Source: Anisus vortex
Taxonomy: Eukaryota > Mollusca > Gastropoda > Planorbidae
Length of the DNA: 64,000 nt
Assembly: GCA_949126835.1 (NCBI GenBank)
Contig: OX421507.1
Coordinates: 10,072,121-10,136,120 of the forward strand
Direction: 5' to 3'
Shown: positions 1 to 9,935 of the stretch, in pieces
Layout of the letters: each line of letters begins with the position of its first letter
How positions within the stretch are numbered: the first letter of the stretch is position 1
Notes under the pieces: model-generated
The model's database searches: none
The model's input: only the letters and a program-made list of their open reading frames with translations
What the model was told of the DNA's origin: nothing
Program-made: the position numbers and the translations under genes

Positions 1-330
1 CCCAGCTCTGATGGGTACCATATGAAAGAGGTTAATCCAGGAAATTCGACAATACGACGACCTGCTGGACACAGTCAAGAAAAGGAAACTAAAATGGTAT
101 GGCCACATAACTAGAACCAACAGGGCTTGCCAAAACTATTCTGAAGGGCACCAGCAGAGGAGGGAGAAAGAGGAAGACAACGGAATCGATGAGAGGAAAA
201 CATCAGGGCGTGGACGGAAGTAAAACTGAGCGACGCATTGAGAAAGGCTGAGAGACGGGAGGAATGGAGGAGGCTGGTGTAAATGTCATCTGCTGGGCGC
301 CAACGGTCCAACAGACGACGGGATATGTAG
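1..330 (+). pseudogene. 3' end of a LINE endonuclease/RT ORF (truncated)
   Basis: About 41-285 translates, with frame breaks, to the typical C-terminus of a LINE polyprotein: a DLLDTVKKRKLKWYGH-like stretch, a basic GGRKRGRQRNRW-like stretch, then a W-rich end (EEWRRLV). This is the post-RT part that follows the catalytic palm in RTE/CR1-type LINEs. The upstream part lies outside the window. It is broken by stops and shifts, so it is a fossil copy. The clade cannot be fixed from so short a piece. Confidence 0.75.
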
Positions 331-648
331 AATGTAGGTAGGAAGGATGGGTAACACAATCTGGGCGTTGTGTTTTGTATTAAATCTCTTTGTAAGCCTC
401 GGCCAATTATACAGTTGAACTCTGCTTCCGCGCCACCATCAGCTTGTAAGTTCTGCAAAGGTAGCTTGAATTATATAATATCCATTTATCGACAGGGCCC
501 TTGACCCACTCGAGTAATAAATCTTTAAGAATCTGACCTGCAAAGCTAATTATAAAGTTTCTAAGCAATGAATTCGACAAATGAATTCTGCGGGATTCTT
601 CTGTACGTCAAATATTCAAATCACTGTTTTGAAACAACCTATAATAAT
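331..648. other. Unassigned AT-rich spacer
   Basis: No coding signal, terminal repeats or tandem structure recognised. Confidence 0.5.
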
Positions 649-835
649 GCATATAAGTACTCTTTCTTCCCGAGTGGCATGGAATGGGTTGCCTGAACAA
701 ACCAGGAAAACCAGTAATTTAACATCATTTAAAACATGAATAAAAATGCAAGACTAGACTCGGGACCACGGATGAGCGTAGGACGCAATAATCTTCTTTA
801 TAGAAGGAGGGCATGTAATGTATAAGATAAGATAA
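649..835 (+). repeat. R1 repeat copy (LINE 3' end family)
   Basis: This is one of nine related segments in the window, called R1 here. It reads as a LINE C-terminus (WNGLPEQTRKTSN, then a TSFKT-like stretch), then stops and a conserved noncoding end with GACGCAATAATCTTC and GTCTGTAATATATAAG-like motifs. Other copies lie at 2782, 3901, 33966, 35524, 37270, 41440, 43618 and 60568. Repeated truncation at the 5' side with a shared 3' end fits LINE retrotransposition. Confidence 0.75.
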
Positions 836-2189
836 TTAAGAGCTTATAATATAAACAACGGTTATTGTTATATATTATCATAGTTTTTAATAACGGAGCA
901 TATCCAAAAACATAAGAACGTAGATTTATATAAAATATAAAAATAAAATCCTCATGCAGCATAATTATCATCGGACCAATGAATTCTTTATATTGATTAT
1001 TTATTATGATCCACCCAGCAAAAGCCACTGTTTATTAAAATTGATAATTTATTTTTATACAACCAGTTATTATAAAGATATTTTATCATTACGTCGAGTT
1101 GAGCCAATGAAAATGGATGTTAGACAAAAAACAAAAAGAAACCATGCAGGAAACGGAAGAAACAAATAACAAAGGGAGATAATTATTATCGTGAGTGCAA
1201 TAATGTTGCCCATTCTATCAGAAAACTTTGAATGAGCAGCAGATTTCACTCAACTGATGCATTTTTACTCTCCTCTTTTGTTTTATGTATTTAATGTTTT
1301 TTAGCTCTAAGAGTATTAATCTAGAACAAAAAGGCTGATGGAATTATTTAATAAAAAAATTAATTCCATTTCTAAATGAGGATATCGACAAATGCCTCTT
1401 CATCCCCTGTTGTTTTTCAAATTCTGTTTATATGTTTGTTTCGTTTGTGTTTGATGTGCTTCTTCGTTTGTTGTATGCTGAAGCTTCCACATTTTTATAA
1501 AACAACAACAACATAAAAAAACAAAACAAAGTTTAACAAAATAATAATTGGGATCTGGAATAAAAAAGGATAACGCCGAACGGTAAACGAAGGAAAATAT
1601 AAAACAAAGAAAAATGAAACAACAACAGAAGATGTCGGGTGTCACGCTGACATGTGAAACTATTGTGACAACTCCCCTACAGAGTGTCACGCAAACGTGA
1701 CTTAAAGATGAAGTGAAGGAAATTGTCTTATGGTCTCAGAGATTTCTTTTTCTGAATCGATAACGAAACATATAGGCTATAATATACGTTTTTAATATGT
1801 AGACTACACACTTAGAAGAAGTTGAGACAAAACACAACAACTAAACCTTAATTAAGTTTAATCTATAAAAGTATTCGAGATTTTTTATATGAACACATAT
1901 TATTTTTATTATAACCTTACACATATATAATAGACTATTAGGCTAGCGTTTCGAAGGTCTTCTTCATCTCCATATTACCGTGGAGACCCTGTTAGGACCG
2001 AGGAAAGATTCCACACTTTAACTATACATACAATAAAAAAACATCACAAACAACAATACTAGGGCTCGAATTCTGGAAAATTCATGATATTTTTTTCTTC
2101 TTGGAATGGAGTGTGTTCCTGAGACTACAATGCTCTGAAAGAAACATGACATTTGTGAAAAAAAATAAAATTATAAAAGAAATTGATCG
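836..2189. other. AT-rich unassigned stretch with a short R3 repeat
   Basis: Mostly AT-rich DNA without a coding signal. About 1957-2010 holds a short dispersed repeat (R3: CTTCTTC..., then GTGGAGACCC and GAGGAAA) also seen near 45,390 and 57,125. Near 1170 a short AAAGGGAGATAATTA motif recurs in the hAT-related segments at 42.6 and 61.9 kb. Confidence 0.5.
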
Positions 2190-2320
2190 GCAGCTGAGGG
2201 CTGTGCTGGGGCCACACAATGCCCTAGTATGTCTTGGCAATGGAAACTTGTCAACGCGTTTTTATACTGGCCCGAATCGATCAGATGGGGATACTTTATT
2301 CTTTTCTTTTTAATTATAAT
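2190..2320 (+). repeat. SINE1 3' fragment
   Basis: It matches the 3' half of the tRNA-derived SINE1 family: a GCTGGGGCCACACAATGCC-like core, then GTCAACGC, ACTGGCCC and GGGATACTTT tail motifs. The tRNA-like head is missing. Confidence 0.65.
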
Positions 2321-3417
2321 TTTAATACAGTTTATAAAATAACAGCAACTAAAATTAAATTGAGAAATTAAAAAAATAAACAGTCTCCATCGTCTAGAGA
2401 CAAAAAATAAAAAAATTGTATGACATTAAATTTGTATAAAAGAAAAAAAATGGTATCAGTCTTCTTAACCCTCGGGGGAATGCAGTGACATTTGGTACCC
2501 CCCCCCCCCTAAAAAAAAGGCAAAAAGAGATAACTTAATTGTTGACATTGAGCAATGACTAGAGTTAAAGCAAGCAAAACCGAGAACATATATAATACTT
2601 TTCCAAACCACTGGAACTGAATGCTAGCCTCTGGCGAATTAATTAGAAGATCTAGAAGAAATATTAATACAATTCCAACTTTTGTCTAAAAATAGCCTAA
2701 ATCTGTGTCACTGTAAACTTTCATAATTAGTATTGCTTTTTGGAGAGATTTTTGAATGGTGTTAACGTGTTTTTTCCCCCCGTGGTTTATTCAGGCAACC
2801 CATTCTATGCCCAGAAAGAGAAAGAAAATACATTTATACGAATTAATTATCATTGTATATGAATCAAGAAGAGCGCCCTTTATCTCTGTTTTATTTTGAG
2901 TATTTCTTGAGCTCATGTCAAAACTCAAAGCTTAAGTTTAATCTAATGATGTATGCATTTTTATTTCTTTGATTAACTTTCTAGCAGGAATTGTAATTAT
3001 TTTTTTTTTACAAACGCAGTTACACTGGTTACTAGTGAATATTTACTTGTAATAAAACATACACATCTTTTCTTAAATTCTTTCTAGTTTTTAATGTGTT
3101 TGTTGTTGTTGTTATTGGAAGGTCCAGGTCAATAGATTAGGTCAAACAAATATTGCATCGATAAAAAAACTTTTTTTTAATAAAACTTAATTCTTTATTT
3201 GATTTTTTAAAATGAAATAAATGTACTTCATCAACCAATTAGGATTGTTACGTTTAAATGAAAAAATATGACTATAAAGGCAGACACTATAAGGACAGAC
3301 ACTATAATGAATTGTGATGTTGTTCTTTAAGCCACCCAAGAGAACTCCAGTCCACTGCTGGACTTTTGTTATTGTAATAACAAGTAGTTAAAGGAGGAAA
3401 AAAAAGAAAGAAATTAA
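2321..3417. other. AT-rich stretch with an R1 fragment
   Basis: No gene seen. A minus-strand R1 fragment (TTCAGGCAACCCATTCTATG) lies at about 2782-2830. A run of 10 C is at about 2500-2510. The rest is A/T-rich and unassigned. Confidence 0.5.
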
Positions 3418-3535
3418 CAGCAACAAAAAGCTAACATCGTCTGTCAGCTGACAGGCAGCAATAAAAAGCTAACATCGTCTGTCAGCTGACAGGCAGCAAC
3501 AAAAAGCTAACATCGCCTGTCAGCTGACAGGCAGC
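3418..3535. repeat. Three tandem 38-bp units with a 14-bp palindrome
   Basis: The unit CAGCAAC/TAAAAAGCTAAC plus ATCGTCTGTCAGCTGACAGG occurs three times head to tail. Each copy carries the palindrome CTGTCAGCTGACAG (the third has CCTGTCAGCTGACAGG). Copies differ at only one or two positions, so the amplification is young. Function unknown. Confidence 0.85.
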
Positions 3536-3623
3536 CATGACACTACATTTCGGATTTAAACCTTTAGGCAAAAATCTAAATCAATTATTTTTCGATTCTT
3601 TTTTTTTAATAGCCATTAGCATC

Positions 3624-3704
3624 TTAACCCTTACAGTCCCGGGCGCGTATATAGCGGAACTGAAGGCAGCATAAATAGAAGTAGGTCGGTACGGGAAGGG
3701 TTAA
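3624..3704 (+). mobile_element. 81-bp TTAA-flanked MITE, copy 1
   Basis: Bounded by TTAA on both sides, with CCCTTACAGTCCCGG at the left and CGGTACGGGAAGGG at the right. The right end reversed is CCCTTCCCGTACCG, so the ends form an imperfect inverted repeat (about 12 of 16 positions). TTAA target sites and CCCTT ends are the hallmark of piggyBac-type elements. The core carries GGGCGCGTATATAGCGG. There is no coding capacity. Confidence 0.8.
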
Positions 3705-3850
3705 ATGTTTTTGTCTTTATTTTTTTTTTATGAACTACTTTTTAATGTTTTTTTTTTTCACCTCCGTCTTCGTTATGTTTGAAAATTTCACTCTTAATAA
3801 TATCTCATTCATTTAGATATATCTTTTGAAAAAAATCTGTGAAAATGTGT

Positions 3851-3864
3851 GGGGGGGGGGGGGG
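3851..3864. repeat. Poly-G run (14)
   Basis: Uninterrupted G tract in AT-rich surroundings. Longer or similar runs occur at 6331-6347 (17 G) and 39074-39087 (14 C). Confidence 0.9.
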
Positions 3865-3900
3865 TATGATAAAAGTCATTTTAACTTTGATGCCATATTA

Positions 3901-3990
3901 TCTTATATATTACAGTCGCTCCTTCTATAAAGAAGATTATTGCGTCCTACGTTCATTCGTGGTCCGAGTCTAGTCTTGCGTATATTGCTC
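3901..3990 (-). repeat. R1 repeat copy (3' end only)
   Basis: Reverse strand of the R1 3' end: CGCTCCTTCTATAAAGAAG, ATTATTGCGTCCTACG, then GGTCCGAGTCTAGTCTTGC. The coding part is absent. Confidence 0.7.
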
Positions 3991-5601
3991 TTGATGTACA
4001 GTGTAAATTCGTCTGTTCATTGTAGATCTAATAATATTACAATAATTAACACAGAATTAGATTACGTGTTTGCAACAAGAACTAATAGAAATGTCCTTTA
4101 AAAAACAAGCACCTTGACAAAAGTGCTTAAACTGTTTTATAATAAAGCATTTGATAAAGTATTTGATTATGGGATAAAATATATGATTGCTGTTTGCACA
4201 TGTTGCCTTTAAAAAAATATTCAATTATGCAACAGTATAAACCATAAAGCTTTTTTGTTTGAGCTATTATTCTATGAGACAATGGTAACAAAATAATTGG
4301 ACTATGGTGAATTGGACAAGTACCGGTGTCTCCACTGAATCAAAGTCTTGTAGAATTATTACATAAATAAATATGAATGTCTTAAATATATTTATATTTT
4401 ATCTAGTTGTTTATAATTTATATTGCCAAAAGTAATACAAAAACATCTAGAAATAATTATATAATAACAATATATGCATTATACAAAATTATCTTCAGAC
4501 ATTTTTTAAAAGCTAAAGATACAAAAAAAAAAAAACAATTTAAAAATAAAAATAAATAATGCAATAAATTTTAAAAAATAAAAAAAAATAAAAAAAAGAA
4601 ATATAAATAATTACACTATTAGAAAGAAAAATAAACAACAGACCATACATTTGTGCCACTTTTGAATTAATGTCTCCACGAGTTCAGTGTTTAAAAACCA
4701 ACTAACTATAAATCAAACGACTCTCCAACACTGGCCTAAGTAAATGCAAACCATCCGCTAGAAATAATTGTGGACGAAGAAATGGAAAGGGGAGACAATC
4801 GGGGCAGACGACTCTTGCGGCGCAGTGCTCACGCATAGTTCAGGGAGCTTGCGCGCGGGGTTAAAAACAAAGAAAGAAAGTAGTCCCTTGGTCCGAGTGT
4901 GATGTCTGCGCGTCGTGAAAGTCCGGTGATGCTTTCTGTCCACTGTTGTGTGTGCTGACACGTTTGATCAGACTTTACACGTTCTAGCATTCTGTTCCCT
5001 GGCTACTAGATCTAGGTGGTACAACTTAAAACTACATTTTTTTGGCGGGAGGTCAAAATGTTAATACGGATATTGAAGTTAAAATTTCTCTTCTTCTATT
5101 AAAAAACAAAAACAAAAACTAATTAGGAATTTATAAATCGGCCTTGAGATAGTGTGTTTATAAAAATAAGGGCCGATTCTAGATTGAAAATAGAATATCT
5201 AACAAAGATTGAAATCTAATAACAGTGAATAATATTGTTCAAAACAACTTTTTTTTGGTAGGCTATTTATAGATGGTCGTAATTTCGATTCCAGGTAAAG
5301 ACGCGCTTTTGGTTTTCAAGATCTAGAGAGAGGGAGTAGTGGTCGTGGAAGGAAATCGACATGATGTAAGCTAGGGATAGATACAATTGAGCATGTGACG
5401 GACCACACAATCCTTAGGTAAGCCCTGGTCGATAAAAACCTCAAAATCGAGTAGTATATTATGTGATGAGTGTCAGCGTTGTCTCACCAGTCAATACACT
5501 TAGGAAAGACAGGGTTACCATTTTTTAAAAACGTACTTTTAAAGGTCTTTAAAAGTTTGTTGACGTCCACTATAAATGCCGTGTAGCCATCAAAGCTATA
5601 A
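3991..5601. other. AT-rich unassigned stretch with a GC-richer island
   Basis: No recognisable protein. About 4770-4975 is markedly richer in G+C and CpG than its surroundings and has many short open stretches, but none resembles a known family. It could be a leftover promoter, exon or element end. The rest is A/T-rich with poly-A interruptions. Confidence 0.45.
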
Positions 5602-5880
5602 GGGCACGAGCGCGGTGGACGAGCTGGCAGCACGTTTGGCTGAGGCACAAAAGGTCCTGGGTTCGATTTCTGGTGAAGGCTAGGATTTGTTCACGGGTTT
5701 GAAGGGTGTAGCCTACCTGAGTTTACCGAGCTCTGATGGGGACCGGACCTTAGTTGGGGTAAAGTAGAGTCGTCTGAGCACTGTGCTGGCCACACAATTC
5801 CATTGTATGCCGTTGTCACTGAAACTGGTCAACGCTGCTTCACTGGCCCCATGGATCAATTTGGTCAGTCGGGTACTATA
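5602..5880 (+). repeat. SINE1 copy, full-length-like, tRNA-derived
   Basis: The head resembles a tRNA gene: an A-box-like stretch at 5611-5630 and a B box GGGTTCGATTTC near 5650. The family core follows (TTAGTTGGGGTAAAGTA, GTGCTGGCCACACAA), then the tail CACTGGCCCCATGGATC. Better-kept heads in other copies (GTGGCCGAGCGG) look most like tRNA-Leu. Pol III transcription from A and B boxes is established for such SINEs. The LINE partner is not known. Confidence 0.8.
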
Positions 5881-6799
5881 ATTTAGTTTACACCAAAGCT
5901 ATACTATACACGTGTAAATAAATCAACGTGTAGGCTGTGTCTATGTGTGAGTGAATATTTTTGTCGTTTGTCTGAAGCTATTTTCACCGCCCGTTAGATT
6001 TTCAAAAATTGAAAAGCTTTGTAAAGTGAAAATTGGTGTTACTATCTACGGCCATTGTGAGCTTGGGGGGTCTGGGAAGAGTAATATTACCACAAGAGAT
6101 ACCTTTCTATTTTAAGAATGTCCTTAAAGAGAAAAAAAATCAAACAGCGGAAAGTATTTAGTTTCTTGCATCGTCATGAGAAGAGAAATGCGTGGTCAGT
6201 GGTCATCATAGTAAAGACCTGCACTTGCTGCCCTTAAATAATTTTTTAGTACTCATGAGAGGTTTATAGATATATTTCAATGTCCCTTTTTTCTGAAGAA
6301 AAAAAATCCAAAACGGAATTCATTTTTATCGGGGGGGGGGGGGGGGGTTGGAGCCCAAATACTTTGGAATTCTATCCATCACTGCCTCTAGAAATCTCAC
6401 GACCATTTGTAATACTTAAAGATAATCTGGGATAAATCGCAGATAAATCGTTGAAAAATCTGTAGTGAGAAAAGATAGCATGCATATCACTCATGGTCTA
6501 TTTTCAATGTAGAGGTTTTTTTTCTAGTACCGAAGCTTGCAGTATGTGTAGCAACTGATCGAGGGCTATGGGGCGAGTGACGTAAACTCTAATTGGCCGC
6601 TAGGTGGCTCTTCACGCCACGGAAATCACGTGACAGCCTTTGGTTAAATCTGGCCAACGAAGTTGGTGCGTACATGGAGCAGCGGGTGGTGCTGGTGGTG
6701 TTACTTAAGGGAAAACGAACAAGTGAACAGAGTTGTCTTTTGTATGTTACATCCAGTTTATAGGAATTTTGAGACTGATTATAAAGCTCTTGTTGAGAA
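5881..6799. other. Unassigned stretch with a 17-G run
   Basis: No family recognised. 6331-6347 is a pure G tract. A somewhat GC-richer patch lies at 6560-6720. Confidence 0.45.
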
Positions 6800-7465
6800 A
6801 TCTAGAATACAACATTCGGTAACCCCCTACCTACTCATCCAACTATTCAACTATCCATTTCTCCTTTTATCTATCCATCCATCTTTCTACGCACTTGTCG
6901 ACCTACCATCTTACACATCCGTCCATATAACCATCCACATTTCTATCATCTTGCCTACCTACCCACCAATAATCCTAACTCTACCAACATACTCGCCTAC
7001 CTACCTACCGATCTACCTAATTATCTGCCGGCCTAGCTACATATCTGCATGCCTGTCTGCCACTTAGTTACCAACCCATCTGCCTGCATACCTACCTAAT
7101 ACCTATCTACCTAGTTACCTACCTACCTTCCTACCTAATTATCTGCCTAGCTACCTATATGTATGTCTGCCTGCCTCATCATCATTGGCTCCAGAGTCTC
7201 GAAAGACGATTAGATTTGCGCTCCTGTGATTTGGCCAGCCCTGCGAAATTGACTGTGTCTGTGGAGACCTATCCTTGAGAGACACCTATCCTTGGTGTCG
7301 CATCTCTGGCACTTGAAAGCTGGACCGTTGGAGATTGTTAGGGGCTGCCTACCTACATAGTTACCTACCTATCTATCTTGCTACCTATCTGTATGTCTGC
7401 CTGCCTACCTACATAGTTACCTACCTATATACCTAGTTACCTACCTACCCATCTATCCTTCCAAT
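6800..7465. repeat. Decayed CTAC/ATCT tetranucleotide repeat
   Basis: Long stretch of degenerate CTAC, CATC and ATCT tetramers (6800-7160 and 7350-7465), split by a non-repetitive insert. Its open frame encodes only Ile/Tyr/Leu/Pro/Thr periodicity, so it is not a gene. Confidence 0.85.
7165..7345 (-). repeat. Possible LINE 3' end inside the tetranucleotide repeat
   Basis: A non-repetitive insert that starts with ATTGGCTCCAGAGTCTCGAA, followed by a GCGCTCCTGTG motif. These resemble the reverse complement of the 3' end of the LINE at 51-55 kb (TTGGCTTCCATTTGTCTCGA and GCGCTCCTGG). It is probably a related LINE 3' terminus that landed in the microsatellite. Confidence 0.4.
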
Positions 7466-7651
7466 CACAAAAAAGTACATAGCTAAGCATTATTCTAAGA
7501 TCAACAATGAAGTAAAAAAATCAACTAGAGGATACATTAAAATTGATCAGATAGGGTGACACAATTTTTAGATATACTAAGATCATTTTTATATAGTCCA
7601 GCAGGAGTCAACGTTTATATCGAAGGAGAGAATCGTTACATCAGTACAGCA

Positions 7652-7902
7652 GAAAGTAAACCAAAGGCCAGTGAAGCAGCGTTCACCAGTTTCTGTGGCC
7701 ACGGCATACGAGGTGATTGAGTGGCCAGCACTATGCACAGCCGCCTTTACTTTACCCCAACTAGTGTCAAGTACCCATCACAGCTGGGTAGACTCAGGGG
7801 CACCCTTAAGTCCAGGGAAAAAATCATAGCCTGCACCAGGATTCGAAGCCAGAACCTTCGGATCGCCAGTCGAACGCGCTGCCAGCTAGGCCACCGTGTC
7901 CC
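7652..7902 (-). repeat. SINE1 copy
   Basis: Minus-strand SINE1. On the plus strand the tail is seen first (CCAGTGAAGCAGCGTTCACC), then the core (GTGGCCAGCACTATGCACAG, TTTACTTTACCCCAACTAG), then the tRNA-like head with the B box as GATTCGAAGCC and the A box as GCCAGCTAGGCCACCGTG. Confidence 0.85.
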
Positions 7903-8489
7903 ATAGACTCGTTATATAAGGGGAGACAATCCTTATATATATATATAAGACTATTCTAAGATAGGGTGTCGTTTTCATCCGTCTTTGTTTTATATTGCAG
8001 ATACAGTTTCTTTTTGTCCAGAAGTGGCATTCAACATGTTTATAAAAGAGGGAAAAAAATATCTGAAAAATATTAACTCCTCCTATAACAACATTCTCTA
8101 TGGCGCCAAGGCGAGTCGTGTTGTCTCGCTTGGCGCTGGAAACTTTTGCAGACGTTATATTTGGCTTTTTAATGTTGTGAAAAGATTAGTCTAGAATTTG
8201 GGAGCCATTGCTGTTGTTGTTTTTTTGTTGTTGTTGTTTTGGCGATATGTGTGTGTGTTTGTGTGTGTGTGTGTGTCGTTTAGCGTTCAATAATATTAGA
8301 CAGACAATAAAAACTCAAATGGAATCATACAAAGAATTTATACAAACTGGATCGATTTAGAATTACAATACGAGCGAGTTGAATAAAATGACATAAAATA
8401 GAAGACCTAAAAGCAATAGAATCAGAAGTTGAATAAAAAGAAGATGGATGCAATTATCAATGTCTTATCAATAGAATACATATAAACTG
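7903..8489. other. Unassigned stretch; hairpin and GT repeat
   Basis: 8103-8136 forms a GC-rich stem (GCGCCAAG, one bulged G, CGAG pairing with CTCGCTTGGCGC) around a 9-nt loop. A GT-rich microsatellite lies at about 8245-8277, and TA repeats near 7938-7950. A polypyrimidine-AG acceptor-like site near 8000 precedes a 60-codon open stretch with no recognisable domain. Confidence 0.5.
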
Positions 8490-8690
8490 ACTAGCATGGC
8501 TGAGGGGCTATACTGAGAGGCCGGCTGGTCCTACGACTAGTTCACTGGACTGTCAACCGACACGTCGTAGGTTCTATCCCTGCCGCCGATCGATCCCTGC
8601 CGCCCTGCAGGAGTTTTGGACGAAGTGGACGTAATAATATTTGTTTCTAGTAGGAACGTCTGTAAAACTTATCAAATAACCACTACATAG
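8490..8690 (+). repeat. SINE2: tRNA-like head plus R1-type tail
   Basis: 8515-8590 is tRNA-like: an A-box-like TAGTTCACTGG, an anticodon-region-like ACTGTCAACC and a B-box-like GGTTCTATCCC. The last ~40 bp (GACGTAATAATATTTG, TAGGAACGTCTGTAA) align with the R1 LINE 3' end (GACGCAATAATC, AGGAGCGTCTGTAA). A tRNA head joined to a LINE-derived tail is the standard SINE design. The tail implies mobilisation by the R1 LINE (inference). Confidence 0.6.
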
Positions 8691-8772
8691 AAATCGCCTG
8701 TCATCTGCACATCTAAGTTAATTCACTTAGCAAGAGAAATCATTTAAACGCGAATGAAAGTAAGTTATATAG

Positions 8773-9067
8773 ACTATAATATACATGGACCGCTTGCTTT
8801 AGTATTTCTGCTATATGATGACTCGAAAGACTGCTTTTCGGAATTCCCGATTCGTTGTTTCCTTTGCACTTCCGTTTTATTGAATCGCTTCGATTTTCTC
8901 AATGAAAAGTTAAAATTAAAATCGAAAGTTCTATACAAAGGAAACATTTAAGAAACAACGAGGCGCGTAGAAGTAATTTAAGACAGCCTTATTGGTTGCG
9001 CACGGAAAAAAAGTACATATAAGTAGGCCTACATAAAAATAGAGCAAGTGGTCCATCTTATTATAGT
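8773..9067. mobile_element. Terminal-inverted-repeat MITE, copy A
   Basis: Starts ACTATAATATACATGGACC and ends with the reverse of ACTATAATAAGATGGACC, giving inverted repeats of about 27 bp with few mismatches. The interior has no transposase. It is related over most of its length to copy B. No clean target duplication is visible, so the superfamily is uncertain. Confidence 0.7.
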
Positions 9068-9082
9068 ATGGTTGTACCAAAG

Positions 9083-9354
9083 ACTATAATAAGATGGACC
9101 GATCGCTTTAATATTTCTGCTATTTGATGACTCAGAATTCCCGATTCCCTTTTATACTGTACTCTTCCGTTTTATTTAATCGCTATGATTTTCTCAATAA
9201 CGAATTAAAATTATAATCGAAAGTTGTATACAGCTGAAATCTTTAGGCAGACGTTGGAGCGTAGAAGTGAATTAAGACAGCGTTATTGGATGCGCATGGG
9301 AAAAACGAACATCTAAGCTCTAAAAATAGAGCAAGTTGACCATCTTTTTATAGT
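9083..9354. mobile_element. Terminal-inverted-repeat MITE, copy B
   Basis: Same family and orientation as copy A, 15 bp away. The left end is ACTATAATAAGATGGACCG and the right end CCATCTTTTTATAGT. A similar ATGGTTGTA / ATTTGGTTGTA sequence follows each copy, which suggests that the pair arose by duplication of element plus flank. Confidence 0.7.
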
Positions 9355-9624
9355 ATTTGGTTGTAAAAAAAAAATACAATAAGTCATTATTTCATGAGCT
9401 TTTCATTCTGATTCGTCTGCCTGTGCTGTTGCTGTTGGCGATGTGGTGGAGTGCTGTCTAATGGTGAAGGCACGGATGGCTGCAAAACAGACTTAAATTA
9501 AACGAGGACAAGACAGAGATAATTCCGTGTGGTTAGGACGCCAGTGGAATATCGCTATTACATCGATCAAAACTGGGGCTTCCGAAATCCCTTTGTCCAA
9601 CACGCTTAGCGACCAAACAGTCGT

Positions 9625-9705
9625 TTAACCCTTACATTCCCGGGCGCGTATATAGCGGAACTGAAGGCAGCATAGATAGAAGTAGGTCGGTACGGGAAGG
9701 GTTAA
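9625..9705 (+). mobile_element. 81-bp TTAA-flanked MITE, copy 2
   Basis: TTAA...TTAA, with CCCTTACATTCCCGGG at the left and CGGTACGGGAAGGG at the right. It differs from copy 1 by only a couple of bases. It is inserted in LINE remains and lies 23 bp from copy 3. Confidence 0.8.
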
Positions 9706-9728
9706 AGGGAGTCTAAAGACCTTTCTCC

Positions 9729-9808
9729 TTAACCCTTACAGTCCCGGGCGCGTATATAGCGGGACTGAAGGTATGCATGGGAAAGTAGGTCGGTACGGTA
9801 AGGGTTAA
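9729..9808 (+). mobile_element. 80-bp TTAA-flanked MITE, copy 3
   Basis: TTAA-flanked, with ends CCCTTACAGTCCCGGG and CGGTACGGTAAGGG. The middle is diverged (GGTATGCATGGGAAAG replaces the usual GGCAGCATAGATAGAAG region), so this is an older copy or a subfamily. Confidence 0.75.
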
Positions 9809-9935
9809 CTGGTGGCTGTGTGCCTTACGTACCCTTACACCTGCCACTGCAATTTATACCAAGAGCTCACTGAGCATGCTATATGTAATAGAATGGAGAG
9901 AAGCAATATATAAATAACTACCCTCATCATCAAAA

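Larger units (their letters stand above)
9440..9935 (+). pseudogene. LINE RT remnant interrupted by two MITEs
   Basis: 9470-9530 encodes WLQNRLKLNEDKTEII, the well-known motif after the RT palm (W..NRLKLN.DKTE) of CR1/L2-type LINEs. It is followed by a stop. After the two TTAA MITEs, 9835-9935 matches the 3' noncoding end that follows the LINE copy at 11.3-11.7 kb (CTGCCACTGCAA, ACCAAGAGCTCACTGAGCAT). It is one old insertion later split by MITEs. Confidence 0.65.

Noticed and set aside
6663..7067. 134-codon frame
   Set aside because: Its second half is translated CTAC/ATCT repeat and the first half has no domain.
7985..8194. Possible exon after an acceptor-like TTTTATATTGCAG
   Set aside because: No domain, no matching donor or neighbouring exon; the hairpin lies within it.
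8515..8590. tRNA-Asp-like gene (GTC in the anticodon region)
   Set aside because: Stems are poor and the R1-type tail follows directly, so it is a SINE head.
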